A stretch of DNA of 64,000 nt from Saccharothrix tamanrassetensis (lineage in GTDB: Bacteria; Actinomycetota; Actinomycetes; Mycobacteriales; Pseudonocardiaceae): positions 186,001 to 250,000 of the forward strand of contig NZ_JACHJN010000003.1 in NCBI RefSeq assembly GCF_014203665.1. Reading direction: 5' to 3'. The notes below the pieces were generated by a model. The model saw nothing but the letters and a program-made list of their open reading frames with translations. It had not been told where the DNA came from and searched no databases. Below are positions 1 through 8,230 of this stretch, piece after piece (position 1 is the first letter of the stretch; each line of letters begins with the position of its first letter). Made by a program: the position numbers and the translations under genes.

Positions 1-273
1 ATGACCGGTGTCCTGGTCGCGGTCAGCGGCGCGGTCGGGTTCGTCGGGTTGATGCTGCCGCACCTGGTCCGCCTGCTGGTGGGCGCCGACCACCGGAAGG
101 TGCTGGCCGTCGCGCCGCTGGCCGGGGCCTGTTTCCTGATCTGGGTCGATGTGGCGGCCCGGTTGCTGGCCGCGCCGGAGGAACTGCCGCTGGGGGTCAT
201 CACGGCGGCGTTGGGCGTGCCGTGCTTCGTCTTCCTCATGCGTGGGCGCGGCTACGTGTTCGGGGGCAGGTGA
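1..273 (+). CDS. FecCD-family ABC importer permease, C-terminal fragment
   Basis: The window opens inside this gene. The 90 residues visible are the end of a BtuC/FecCD-type membrane permease: a GFVGLMLPHLVRLLVG segment typical of the family's coupling-helix region, then hydrophobic segments ending FVFLMRGRGYVFGGR. The true start lies upstream, so the ATG at position 1 is probably internal. The stop TGA overlaps the ATG of the ATPase gene (TGATG), which indicates translational coupling within an importer operon. Family membership is clear, but the substrate (ferric siderophore, haem or cobalamin) cannot be told from this end. Confidence 0.85.
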   Translation: MTGVLVAVSGAVGFVGLMLPHLVRLLVGADHRKVLAVAPLAGACFLIWVDVAARLLAAPEELPLGVITAALGVPCFVFLMRGRGYVFGGR

Positions 274-1037
274 TGGACGTCGAGCTCCAGGACGTGACCG
301 TGCGGAAGATCCTGCACGGGATCACGCTGGCGGTCGGCAGCGGCGAGGTGCACGGGATCGTCGGGCCCAACGGCAGCGGCAAGTCGACGACCCTGCGGTG
401 CGTGTACCGGGCGCTGGAACCGTCCGGCGGCGTGGTGCGGCTGGCCGGCAGACCGCTGGCCGGCCTGCCGGTGCGCGAGAGTGCGCGCGCCATGGCCGCG
501 CTGACCCAGGACAGCCACGTGGAGTTCGACTTCACGGTGGCCGAGGTCGTGGCGATGGGGCGGCTGCCGCACCAGACCGGGTTCGACCGGGAGACCGCCG
601 AGGACCGCGGGATCTGCGCGGACGCACTGTCCCGGATGGACGCCTCCTACTTGGCCGGTCGCAGCTTCCTGAGCCTCTCCGGCGGTGAGCGGCAGCGGGT
701 GCTGATCGCCCGCGCCCTCGCCCAGCGACCGGAGGTGCTGGTGCTGGACGAACCCACCAACCACCTGGACATCAACCACCAGATCGCAGTCCTCCGGCTG
801 GTGCGCGGCCTGGGGATCACCGTGTTGACGGTGCTGCACGACCTGAACCTCGCCGCCGCGTACTGCGATCGCATCCACGTGCTGGACGCGGGACGGGTGG
901 TGGCCGCGGGGAAGCCGGCGGACGTGCTCACCCCGCAGGTGCTCGAAGAAGTGTTCCGGGTGCGGGCGCACGTCGTGCCCCACCCGACCAGCGGCGTACC
1001 GCAACTGTTGTTCGAACACCAGGAGGTCAACCCGTGA
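273..1037 (+). CDS. ABC transporter ATP-binding protein, iron-siderophore type
   Basis: This 254-residue cytoplasmic ATPase energises the importer. Walker A is GPNGSGKST at residues 31-39, the signature is LSLSGGERQR, Walker B is VLVLDEPTNHLDI and the H-loop is TVLHDLNLAA. The layout matches FecE/FepC-like proteins of about 255 residues. I chose the ATG at 273, overlapping the permease stop, because the family N-terminus begins just there; a GTG at 270 is also in frame. The downstream lipoprotein gene overlaps by 4 bp (GTGA). Together the three genes form a permease, ATPase and binding-protein operon. Confidence 0.92.
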   Translation: MDVELQDVTVRKILHGITLAVGSGEVHGIVGPNGSGKSTTLRCVYRALEPSGGVVRLAGRPLAGLPVRESARAMAALTQDSHVEFDFTVAEVVAMGRLPHQTGFDRETAEDRGICADALSRMDASYLAGRSFLSLSGGERQRVLIARALAQRPEVLVLDEPTNHLDINHQIAVLRLVRGLGITVLTVLHDLNLAAAYCDRIHVLDAGRVVAAGKPADVLTPQVLEEVFRVRAHVVPHPTSGVPQLLFEHQEVNP

Positions 1038-2014
1038 GAAGGCTCGTCGCCCTCGCCCTCGTCCTGTCCACGACCGGCTGCGGCGCGACCATCGCGCAGG
1101 AGGAGTCGGCGGGCCGGGCGGTGACGGTGCAGAACTGCGGGCAGCAGGTCACCTACGACAAGGTGCCGAGCAAGGTCGTCACGAACGACACGGGCATCGC
1201 GGAGCTGATGTTCGCGCTGGGGCTGGCCGACCGGATGGCCGGCTACGTCATCGGGACCAGCCAGCAGGGCGACGTGGCGAGTTCGCCGTGGAAGGCCGAC
1301 TTCGCGAAGGTGCCGAAACTGGCGGAGGAGATCAACAAGGAGGTCGTGCAGGGCGCCGGGGCGGACCTGGTCTTCGCGGGGTGGAACTACGGGTTCTCGG
1401 AGAGCACGGGGTTCACGCCGGAGGCGTTGAAGGGCATGGGGGTCGCCACCTACCAGCTGACCGAGGCGTGCCTGAACGGGGTGGGGAAGCAGCGCGGGAT
1501 CATGCCGCCGCTGGAGGCGCTCTACACCGACCTGCGCAACCTCGGGACCATCTTCGGGGTTTCGGAGAAGGCCGAGGAGTTGATCGCCGGGTACCGGGAG
1601 CAGGTGGCCGGCGCGGAGGAGTTGATGCGGGGCAAGGCCCGGCCGAAGGTCTTCCTGTACGACAGCGGGTTGGACCAGCCCTTCACCGCCGCCCGCAACG
1701 CCGCCGCGCAGGACGTCATCGGGAAGGCCGGTGGTGACAACGTCTTCGGGGACCTGGACGACAGCTGGACCACGGTGGGGTGGGAGGCCGTGGTGGCGCG
1801 CAACCCGGAAGTCATCGTGATCAACGACTACGCGGACGGGGACGCGAGCACGCCGGAGCAGAAGCGGGCGTTCCTGGAGTCGTACCCGCCGCTGCGCGAA
1901 GTCCCCGCCGTGAAGGACAAGCGGTTCTTCGTGCTGCCCTACGCGGCGCTGGTCGAGAGCCCGCGCAACCCCGCCGCCATCGAGTCCTTCGCGCGGTTCC
2001 TGGCGTCCGGCTGA
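1034..2014 (+). CDS. Periplasmic-binding-type lipoprotein (ABC importer substrate-binding protein)
   Basis: This 326-residue extracytoplasmic solute-binding protein belongs to the FecB/BtuF-like class III fold. It starts with a lipoprotein signal (MRRLVALALVLSTTGC, Cys about residue 16 as the lipidation site). The mature part has the usual N-lobe motif NDTGIAELMFALGLADRMAGYV and ends with an FARFLASG helix. The GTG start has a strong AGGAGG at 1021-1026 and overlaps the ATPase stop by 4 bp. In this operon it captures the ligand for the FecCD-type permease. Iron-siderophore is the likeliest substrate class but is not shown by the sequence. Confidence 0.88.
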   Translation: MRRLVALALVLSTTGCGATIAQEESAGRAVTVQNCGQQVTYDKVPSKVVTNDTGIAELMFALGLADRMAGYVIGTSQQGDVASSPWKADFAKVPKLAEEINKEVVQGAGADLVFAGWNYGFSESTGFTPEALKGMGVATYQLTEACLNGVGKQRGIMPPLEALYTDLRNLGTIFGVSEKAEELIAGYREQVAGAEELMRGKARPKVFLYDSGLDQPFTAARNAAAQDVIGKAGGDNVFGDLDDSWTTVGWEAVVARNPEVIVINDYADGDASTPEQKRAFLESYPPLREVPAVKDKRFFVLPYAALVESPRNPAAIESFARFLASG

Positions 2015-2066
2015 GCGTTCGCGAGCGTTGCCGGGCGCTCAGAGTGTGGGACAACCCGTCCGTGGC

Positions 2067-2103
2067 TTGGTCGGCGCGGACGGGCTGTGGCAGTATCGGG
2101 CTC
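2067..2103 (+). promoter_or_regulatory. Promoter for the isoleucine leader peptide and cimA
   Basis: A -35 like TTGGTC (2067-2072) and a -10 like CAGTAT (2091-2096) are 18 bp apart. The expected start of transcription, 7-8 nt after the -10, falls on the GTG at 2104. The leader peptide would therefore be translated from a leaderless mRNA. This is inferred from spacing and motif quality only. Confidence 0.55.
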
Positions 2104-2148
2104 GTGGCTCTCCACGCCGTGATCATTATTTCCGAGCGCGCCGGGTAG
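2104..2148 (+). CDS. Putative Ile-rich leader peptide of cimA
   Basis: Fifteen codons from GTG to TAG encode VALHAVIIISERAG (initiator would be Met). Val is followed by three consecutive Ile codons (ATC ATT ATT, 2122-2130); ATT is rare in this GC-rich genome, which makes the run a plausible ribosome-stalling point. The stop codon lies inside the left arm of a strong hairpin (2136-2171), and an intrinsic terminator follows before cimA. Citramalate synthase feeds the isoleucine pathway, so the codon bias matches the end product. The start at 2104 is chosen because it coincides with the predicted transcription start; the GTG at 2119 is an alternative. No protein homology is claimed. Confidence 0.6.
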   Translation: MALHAVIIISERAG

Positions 2149-2171
2149 TGCATCCCAAGCACCCGGCGCGC
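2136..2171 (+). promoter_or_regulatory. Hairpin overlapping leader-peptide stop codon (attenuator stem 1:2)
   Basis: The arms GCGCGCCGGGT (2136-2146) and ACCCGGCGCGC (2161-2171) form an 11-bp perfect stem with a 14-nt loop. The left arm overlaps the last four codons and the stop of the leader peptide. A ribosome stalled on the Ile codons at 2122-2130 would cover or abut this arm, while a ribosome reaching the stop would disrupt it. This fits the pause/anti-terminator part of an attenuator. I could not establish by eye which alternative pairing competes with the terminator. Confidence 0.55.
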
Positions 2172-2172
2172 C

Positions 2173-2207
2173 GACCTCTCGCATCCTGCGGGGGGTCTTT
2201 TTGTTTT
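2173..2207 (+). terminator. Intrinsic terminator between leader peptide and cimA
   Basis: An 11-bp stem (2173-2183 with 2187-2197, two G-U pairs, loop TCC) is followed by TTTTT, G and TTTT (2198-2207). A U-tract this long is rare in such a GC-rich genome. It lies 24 bp upstream of the cimA start, so it must be read through for expression, as expected of an attenuator rather than of an operon end. Confidence 0.75.
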
Positions 2208-2230
2208 CCGAGTTCTTCTAGGAGACCCTC

Positions 2231-3832
2231 GTGACCACCCTCGGCGATACCTTCCACGTCTACGACACGACCTTGCGGGACGGTGCCCAGCGCGAGGGCA
2301 TCTCCTACTCGGTGACCGACAAGCTGGCTGTCGCACGGCTGTTGGACGGGTTGGGCGTGGGGTTCATCGAGGGCGGGTGGCCGGGGGCGTTGCCCAAGGA
2401 CACGGAGTTCTTCGCACGGGCCGCGGCGGGCGACCTGACGTTGAAGCACGCGCAGCTGGTGGCGTTCGGGTCCACCCGCAAGGCCGGTGTGAAGGTCGCG
2501 GAGGACGCGCAGGTCAGGGCGTTGCTGGCGTCCCAGGCGCCGGTCGTGACGCTGGTCGCCAAGTCCGACCGCCGGCACATCGAGCGGGCGCTGCGGACCG
2601 ACGTGGCGGAGAACTGCGCCATGGTCCGGGACACCGTCCGGTTCCTGGTGGACGAAGGCCGCCGGGTGTTCCTCGACGCCGAGCACTTCTTCGACGGCTT
2701 CGCGTTCGACCCGGACACCGCGCTGCGCACCCTGGAGTCCGCTGTGGAGGGTGGGGCGGACGTCGTCGTCCTCTGCGACACCAACGGCGGCCGGCTCCCC
2801 CTGGGACTGGCCGAGACCGTGGCCGACGTGGTGGCCCGCACGGGCTTCCGGGTCGGTATCCACTGCCAGGACGACACGTCCTGCGCGGTGGCCAACACCG
2901 TCGCGGCGGTGCAGGCGGGGGCCACCCACGTCCAGTGCACCGCGAACGGCTACGGCGAGCGAGCGGGCAACGCGGACCTGTTCGCCGTCGTCGGGAACCT
3001 CGTGACCAAACTCGGCCTGGCGGTGCTACCGCACGAATCGCTGGCCGAGCTCACCCGCGTCTCCCATGCGCTTGCCGAGATCGCGAACATCGCACCCGAC
3101 TCCCACCAGGCCTACGTCGGGTCGTCGGCCTTCGCCCACAAGGCGGGGCTGCACGCGAGCGCGATCAAGGTCGATCCGGAGCTGTACAACCACATCGATC
3201 CGGACACCGTCGGCAACGACATGCGGGTGCTGGTCACCGAGATGGCGGGTCGGGCCAGCCTCGAGCTCAAGGGACGTGAGCTCGGGATTGACCTGGCCCG
3301 CCGGCCCGACGCGCTGACCAGCGCGGTGCGGAAGGTCAAGGAGCTGGAGGCGGGCGGCTGGTCGTTCGAGGCGGCCGACGCCTCGCTGGAGCTGCTGCTG
3401 AAGGACGAGCTGTCCGAGTCGGACACCCCGCCGTTCACCCTGGAGTCCTACCGGGTCGTGCTCGACCACACCCGGGACGGCGCGATCGTGTCCGAGGCCA
3501 CGGTGAAGGTGCACGTGGCCGGTGAACGGGTGATCGCCACCGCCGAGGGCAACGGGCCGGTGCACGCGCTGGACGCGGCGTTGCGCAAGGCGTTGCTGCC
3601 GCACCTGTCCTGGTTGGACAGTGTGCACCTGAACGACTACAAGGTGCGCATCCTGACCGATCAGCACGGCACCGACGCCGTCACCCGCGTGCTGGTGGAG
3701 TCCACCGACGGCGAGCGCGAGTGGACCACCGTCGGTGTGCACGGGAACATCGTCGAAGCCAGTTGGCTGGCGCTGTGCGACGCCTTGGTGCACAAGGCGT
3801 CGCGGGCCGCCGCTACGCCGTCACGAGGGTGA
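2231..3832 (+). CDS. cimA: Citramalate synthase
   Basis: This 533-residue enzyme condenses pyruvate with acetyl-CoA to (R)-citramalate, giving a threonine-independent route to 2-oxobutyrate and isoleucine. The N-terminal TIM barrel carries DTTLRDGAQREG from residue 12 and the metal-binding GIHCQDD near residue 211. A C-terminal LeuA-type allosteric dimer region follows (about 385-533). Features such as FIEGGWPGALPKD and SSAFAHKAGLHASAI are those of the long-form citramalate synthase rather than 2-isopropylmalate synthase. The GTG start has AGGAG at 2220-2224. Expression is probably controlled by the upstream isoleucine leader and terminator. Its 3' end overlaps the convergent gene by 20 bp. 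Confidence 0.9.
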   Translation: MTTLGDTFHVYDTTLRDGAQREGISYSVTDKLAVARLLDGLGVGFIEGGWPGALPKDTEFFARAAAGDLTLKHAQLVAFGSTRKAGVKVAEDAQVRALLASQAPVVTLVAKSDRRHIERALRTDVAENCAMVRDTVRFLVDEGRRVFLDAEHFFDGFAFDPDTALRTLESAVEGGADVVVLCDTNGGRLPLGLAETVADVVARTGFRVGIHCQDDTSCAVANTVAAVQAGATHVQCTANGYGERAGNADLFAVVGNLVTKLGLAVLPHESLAELTRVSHALAEIANIAPDSHQAYVGSSAFAHKAGLHASAIKVDPELYNHIDPDTVGNDMRVLVTEMAGRASLELKGRELGIDLARRPDALTSAVRKVKELEAGGWSFEAADASLELLLKDELSESDTPPFTLESYRVVLDHTRDGAIVSEATVKVHVAGERVIATAEGNGPVHALDAALRKALLPHLSWLDSVHLNDYKVRILTDQHGTDAVTRVLVESTDGEREWTTVGVHGNIVEASWLALCDALVHKASRAAATPSRG

Positions 3833-4406
3833 GCCGCTCGGCCGCCAGGATGCGGCTGAGCGGGTAGAAGTAGGACGAGCACGAGCCGGACCCGGAGCCG
3901 CCGATCAGGTGGCCCTGGGCCTGGCCGCCGGCCACCACCGGCACCCAGTCCTCGCCGGGGTGCACGCACAGGCTCGTCCGGGTCAGACCGGTCACCGTGC
4001 CGCCGGGGAACGTGATCGAGGCGTTCTTGGCCTGGATGACGCCGCAGCGGGTGCCGCCGACCCGGCTGATCCCGCACACCGACGACCCGACCGTGCCCTC
4101 CAGGGATCCGGTGACGGCGGTCGGGTGGCCGGCCACCCGGGGCAGCTGGTCCCACTTGTCGGGGTCGGACAGCCGCACCACGGCGTAGGTGGCCCGGATG
4201 GCGACCACCGGCCCGATCCCCGGCAGGGTGGGGTTGGCGCGGGCGCACGCGACCGACACGAGCAGGTGGCCGGCGGTGTTGAAGCCGTTGACGCAGCGGG
4301 CGCCGGCGCTCTGGTTCAACGGGGTGCCGGCTTCCAGCGGGATCGCCGCGGCGGCCGGGGTCGCCGTGGCGACGAGCAGCAGGAGTACCACGAGCAGGGT
4401 TCGCAT
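3813..4406 (-). CDS. Secreted streptogrisin-like protein lacking the catalytic triad
   Basis: This 197-residue protein has a clear Sec signal peptide ending near TPAAA (about residue 20). The rest aligns by eye with mature chymotrypsin-fold streptogrisins: CVNGFN, the YAVVRLSD strand, a second Cys pair and the C-terminal GGSGSGSCSS...PLSRIL segment. None of the catalytic elements is present. TAGHC is replaced by VSVACA, the Asp position reads ATYAVVRLSD, and GDSGGP is replaced by GEDWVP. The four structural Cys appear kept, suggesting a folded pseudoprotease rather than a decaying gene. Its role is unknown; binding or inhibition is conceivable. Its 3' end overlaps cimA tail to tail. Confidence 0.7.
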   Translation of the reverse strand: MRTLLVVLLLLVATATPAAAAIPLEAGTPLNQSAGARCVNGFNTAGHLLVSVACARANPTLPGIGPVVAIRATYAVVRLSDPDKWDQLPRVAGHPTAVTGSLEGTVGSSVCGISRVGGTRCGVIQAKNASITFPGGTVTGLTRTSLCVHPGEDWVPVVAGGQAQGHLIGGSGSGSCSSYFYPLSRILAAERLTLVTA

Positions 4407-4462
4407 GGTTCGACGCTAGGCACGGCGGGTGCGTCCGCAAGCCGCCGGTTAGGGTGATTGTC

Positions 4463-5233
4463 GTGCGCATTGCCCGTATCGCCCAGCCGGATGGCCTCGC
4501 TTTCGCCGCGATCGAAGGCGACGGCGACGACCTGACCGCGGTCGAGATCGCCGACGACCCGTTCGCGAACCCGACCTTCACCGGGCGCAGGTGGCCGCTG
4601 GCCGACGTCCGGCTGCTGGCCCCGTTCCTGCCGCCCAAGATCATCGGCATCGGCCGCAACTACGCCGAGCACGCCGCCGAACTCGGCAACGAGGTGCCCG
4701 CGAACCCGTTGATGTTCCTCAAGCCGAACACGGCGGTGATCGGTCCGAACGCGGAGATCAAGCTCCCCGAGGTGTCCGAGCGGGTCGACTTCGAGGGCGA
4801 GCTGGCCGTCGTCGTCGGCGTGGGCGGCCGGGACATCCCGGCGTCGCGGGCCCGGCAGTCGGTCCTCGGCTACACGATCGCCAACGACGTGACGGCGCGG
4901 GACCTGCAGCAGGCGGACGGTCAGTGGACGCGGGCCAAGGGGTTCGACACGTTCTGCCCGCTGGGGCCGTGGGTGGAGACCTCGTTCGACCCGTCCGACG
5001 TGGCCATCCGCACGGAGGTCGACGGCGAGGTCAGGCAGGACGCGCGGACCTCGTTGCTGATCCACGACATCGGCGAGCTGATCGAGTACATCTCGGGCGT
5101 CATGACGTTGCGGCCGTTGGACGTCATCCTGACCGGGACGCCCGCCGGGGTGGGGCCGCTGACGGCCGGCCAGGCGGTCTCGGTGACGGTGGAAGGGCTC
5201 GGCACGCTGACCAACACGGTCGCGAAGCGGTAG
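4463..5233 (+). CDS. Fumarylacetoacetate hydrolase family protein
   Basis: This 256-residue cytosolic protein belongs to the FAH/HpaG/YcgM superfamily (acylpyruvate hydrolase or oxaloacetate decarboxylase-like). The metal site is visible as the conserved acidic set in VDFEGELAVVVG, with GIGRNYAEHAAELGN before it and the GTPAGVGPL loop near the C-terminus. I chose the GTG at 4463 because homologues begin RIARIA and because a TAGGGT -10 box (4450-4455) ends 7 nt upstream, consistent with a leaderless mRNA; a GTG at 4454 is in frame. The gene sits upstream of gltX, as in mycobacteria. The exact substrate is not deducible. Confidence 0.88.
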   Translation: MRIARIAQPDGLAFAAIEGDGDDLTAVEIADDPFANPTFTGRRWPLADVRLLAPFLPPKIIGIGRNYAEHAAELGNEVPANPLMFLKPNTAVIGPNAEIKLPEVSERVDFEGELAVVVGVGGRDIPASRARQSVLGYTIANDVTARDLQQADGQWTRAKGFDTFCPLGPWVETSFDPSDVAIRTEVDGEVRQDARTSLLIHDIGELIEYISGVMTLRPLDVILTGTPAGVGPLTAGQAVSVTVEGLGTLTNTVAKR

Positions 5234-5245
5234 CACCGGCACGCG

Positions 5246-5278
5246 CCGGGGCGGCTCCCGGCTCGGGAGTCGCCCCGG
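5246..5278. terminator. Bidirectional hairpin between convergent genes
   Basis: A 14-bp stem (5246-5259 with 5265-5278, one G-U pair) with a 5-nt loop lies 12 bp after the FAH-family stop and 28 bp beyond the stop of the convergent monooxygenase. It lacks a U-tract, which is common for actinobacterial terminators. Confidence 0.65.
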
Positions 5279-5305
5279 TCCTCCGCCGGGCCTGGTCGCC
5301 CGGCG

Positions 5306-6550
5306 TCAGCCGCGCTCGATCCTCTCCGGGGCGCGACGGGCGAAGTCGGGCGCGTGTTCCGGCCGCAGCCCGATCGCGACCAGGTAGGCCGGAACGGTCT
5401 GGAGCCACGGGAAGCGCTGCATCAGGGCCACCGGCTTCGGCATCCGACCGGTGGTGCCGGCGGACGCGCCCTCCAGCGTGGGCTTGAGGAACGAGTCCTG
5501 GATGCGGCGCTGGAACGCCTGCGTGACCACGGTCGGGAACCAGCGCCTGCGGCGGACCTTCGCCAGCACGTCGGACGTGATCAGGCCGCGGCGGGCGGGT
5601 GCGGCGACGATCGCGGCCGCGGCCACCGCGTCCTGCACGGCCAGGTTGATGCCGACGCCGCCGATCGGGGACATGGCGTGGGCGGCGTCACCGATGCACA
5701 GCACGCCCTCGCCGTGCCACCGCCGGAGGCGGTCGAGCTTCACGTCGAGCAGCTTCACCTCGTCCAGCGACCCCAGGCCCGCCATGCGGTCCTCCAGCCA
5801 CGGCACCAGCTCCACCACGCGGGCGCGGAACGCCTCGATGCCCTCGGCGCGGAGCTGGGCGTCGGTCCCCTTCCGGATCAGGAAGGCGCACTGGAAGTAG
5901 TCGCCGCGCGGGATCATGGCCAGCGCGGTGCCCCGCGCGAACCGGCCGAAGCCCCCGTTGGGCTCGTCCTCGTGACGGGCGATCCGGAACCACCAGACGT
6001 CCATCGGCGCGCCGAACGCGTGGACGGGCAGGCCGGCTTCCTCGCGCACCAGGGAACTGCGCCCGTCGGCGGCCACCACCAGGTCGGCACCGAGCTCGGT
6101 TTCCCCTTCGGGCGTGCGGTAGCGCAGGCCGGTGACCCGGTCGCCCGACTTGAGCAGGCCGGTGAACTCGGCGTTCATCCGGAGCGTGAACGTCGGCTCC
6201 CGCCTGCCCGCGTCGGCCAGCAGGTCCAGGAAGTCCCACTGCGGCACGAACGCGATGTGCTTGTGCGGGCCGGGCAGCCGGGACAGGTCGGCCATCGTCG
6301 CCAGGCCGCCGTCGGTCAGCACCTGCACCTTGTCCACCAGCTGGTGCGGCACCTCCGCGAACGACGGCCCCAGCCCCAGTTCGTCCAGCAGCGTCAGCGT
6401 GGACGCGTGCACCGTGTCGCCCCGGAAGTCGCGCAGGAAGTCGCCGTGCTTCTCCAGCACCGTCACCCCGACGCCCGCACGGGCGAGCAGCAACGCGAAC
6501 ACCATGCCCGCCGGACCTCCGCCGACGACCGCGACCGCGGTCCTCTCCAT
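5306..6550 (-). CDS. FAD-dependent monooxygenase, PHBH/UbiH type
   Basis: This 414-residue group A flavoprotein has the Rossmann motif VVGGGPAGMVFALLLARAG near the N-terminus. It also has the family's DG motif (VAADGRSSLVRE) and the GDAAHAMSPIGGVGINLAVQDA motif that binds the FAD pyrophosphate and ribityl. Such enzymes hydroxylate aromatic or polyketide-like substrates using NAD(P)H and O2. The substrate here is unknown and there is no adjacent biosynthetic cluster. I preferred the ATG at 6550 over a GTG at 6559 because a GAGGTGG ribosome site sits about 7 nt before it. A TTCAAC-N4-GTTGAA palindrome lies just upstream. Confidence 0.85.
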   Translation of the reverse strand: MERTAVAVVGGGPAGMVFALLLARAGVGVTVLEKHGDFLRDFRGDTVHASTLTLLDELGLGPSFAEVPHQLVDKVQVLTDGGLATMADLSRLPGPHKHIAFVPQWDFLDLLADAGRREPTFTLRMNAEFTGLLKSGDRVTGLRYRTPEGETELGADLVVAADGRSSLVREEAGLPVHAFGAPMDVWWFRIARHEDEPNGGFGRFARGTALAMIPRGDYFQCAFLIRKGTDAQLRAEGIEAFRARVVELVPWLEDRMAGLGSLDEVKLLDVKLDRLRRWHGEGVLCIGDAAHAMSPIGGVGINLAVQDAVAAAAIVAAPARRGLITSDVLAKVRRRRWFPTVVTQAFQRRIQDSFLKPTLEGASAGTTGRMPKPVALMQRFPWLQTVPAYLVAIGLRPEHAPDFARRAPERIERG

Positions 6551-6565
6551 GATCCCCACCTCGTT

Positions 6566-6581
6566 TTCAACGGTAGTTGAA
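6566..6581. promoter_or_regulatory. Palindromic operator candidate upstream of the monooxygenase
   Basis: TTCAAC-GGTA-GTTGAA is a perfect 6-4-6 inverted repeat ending 15 bp before the monooxygenase start. It lies on the gltX-proximal side of the divergent intergenic region. The form suits a TetR or MarR family repressor. No matching regulator gene is adjacent. Confidence 0.5.
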
Positions 6582-6638
6582 TAACATCAGGATGCTCCTG
6601 TCGGCGACCCCGGTCAAGGCGGATACGCTGATCGGGTC

Positions 6639-8126
6639 ATGAGCGCATCCGCAGTCACCCCAGAGGTCCGCGTCCGCTTCTGCCCGTCGCCGACCGGCAC
6701 GCCGCACGTGGGCTTGATCCGCACCGCCCTGTTCAACTGGGCGTACGCCCGCCACACCGGCGGCTCGATGGTGTTCCGGATCGAGGACACCGACGCGGCC
6801 CGGGACTCCCTGGAGTCCTACGAACAGCTGCTGGACGCCATGCGCTGGCTCGGCCTGGACTGGGACGAGGGCCCCGAGGTGGGCGGCCCGCACGGCCCGT
6901 ACCGGCAGAGCGAGCGCCGCGACGTCTACGCCGACATCGCGCGGAGGCTGCTCGCGGCGGGGGAGCTCTACGAGTCCTTCTCCACTCCCGAGGAGACCGA
7001 GGCGCGGCGCAAGGCGGCGGGCCAGGACCCGAAGCTGGGCTACGACGGGTACGACCGCGACCTCACCGACGAGCAGAAGGCCGCGTTCCGCGCCGATGGC
7101 CGGGAACCGGTGCTGCGGCTGCGGCTGCCGGACGAGGACTTCACCTGGGACGACCTGATCCGGGGCGAGATCACGTTCAAGGCGGGCGCCACGCCCGACC
7201 CGGTCCTGGTGCGCGCCAACGGCGACCCGCTCTACGCGTTCACCAACCCGGTGGACGACGCGCTCATGCGGGTGACCCACGTGCTGCGCGGTGAAGACCT
7301 GCTGCCGTCCACCCCGCGCCAGCTCGGCCTTTATGCCGCGCTCCGGCGAATCGGCGTGACCGATTCCACCCCGCGCTTCGGGCACCTGCCCTACGTGATG
7401 GGCGAAGGCAACAAGAAGCTGTCCAAGCGCGATCCCCAGTCGAACCTATTCCGCTACCGGGAACGCGGATTCCTGCCCGAGGGATTGCTCAACTACCTCG
7501 CGCTGCTCGGCTGGTCCATCGCGGACGACCGGGACATCTTCTCGGTCGGCGAACTGGTCGAGGCGTTCACCCTGGAGAAGGTCAGCGCCAACCCGGCCCG
7601 GTTCGACCTGAAGAAGGCCGAGGCGATCAACGCCACGCACCTGCGCGCGCTGCCGGTGGAGGAGTTCGTCAGCCGGGTGCTGCCGTACCTGGCGGCCGAC
7701 GGCCTGCTGGTGGAACCCACCGAGGAGCAGTTGACCACGTTGCGCGGAGTGGCCCCCCTCGTGCAGGAGCGTCTGGTCGTGCTGTCCGAGGCGTCCGGCA
7801 TGGTCCGGTTCCTCTTCACGGACGAGGAGTCGTTCGTGCCGGAGGAGGAGTCGGCGGCCAAGGCGCTGGGCGAGGACGCCCGGCCGGTGCTGACGGCGAG
7901 TATCACCGCTCTGGAGGCGTTGGAGCAGTGGACCGCGGGCGCGATCGAGGAGGCGCTGAAGGCGTCCCTTGTGGACGGTCTCGGCCTCAAACCCCGCAAG
8001 GCGTACGCGCCGGTGCGGGTTGCCGTGACGGGTCGTACCGTCTCGCCACCTCTGTACGAATCGATGGAGTTGGTCGGTCGGGATCGCTCGATCGGCCGAT
8101 TGCGTCGTGCGCTCGGGGCAAGCTGA
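6639..8126 (+). CDS. gltX: Glutamyl-tRNA synthetase
   Basis: This 495-residue class I synthetase charges tRNA-Glu with glutamate. The HIGH-type motif is HVGL at residues 23-26 within [21 protein letters not shown]. The KMSKS-type motif is KLSKR near residue 262. A C-terminal anticodon-binding region follows. Without GatCAB information I cannot say whether it is discriminating; the tRNA-Gln gene nearby and the usual absence of GlnRS in actinobacteria suggest it may also charge tRNA-Gln. The ATG at 6639 is the natural start. The gene is divergent from the monooxygenase. Confidence 0.95.
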   Translation: MSASAVTPEVRVRFCPSPTGTPHVGLIRTALFNWAYARHTGGSMVFRIEDTDAARDSLESYEQLLDAMRWLGLDWDEGPEVGGPHGPYRQSERRDVYADIARRLLAAGELYESFSTPEETEARRKAAGQDPKLGYDGYDRDLTDEQKAAFRADGREPVLRLRLPDEDFTWDDLIRGEITFKAGATPDPVLVRANGDPLYAFTNPVDDALMRVTHVLRGEDLLPSTPRQLGLYAALRRIGVTDSTPRFGHLPYVMGEGNKKLSKRDPQSNLFRYRERGFLPEGLLNYLALLGWSIADDRDIFSVGELVEAFTLEKVSANPARFDLKKAEAINATHLRALPVEEFVSRVLPYLAADGLLVEPTEEQLTTLRGVAPLVQERLVVLSEASGMVRFLFTDEESFVPEEESAAKALGEDARPVLTASITALEALEQWTAGAIEEALKASLVDGLGLKPRKAYAPVRVAVTGRTVSPPLYESMELVGRDRSIGRLRRALGAS

Positions 8127-8230
8127 CTGGTGCGTTCGGACGGTTCAGCGGTGCTTGACCGTGCAAGAACCCCCAGATATCACCTCTCTGGTCGAGTCGG
8201 ACGAGGGCTGCTCGCACCTAGCCTCACTGG

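Noticed and set aside
1..2014. Assigning the importer to cobalamin
   Set aside because: FecCD, ATPase and binding-protein sequences fit the iron-siderophore and cobalamin subfamilies alike by eye, and there is no riboswitch or cobalamin gene in view.
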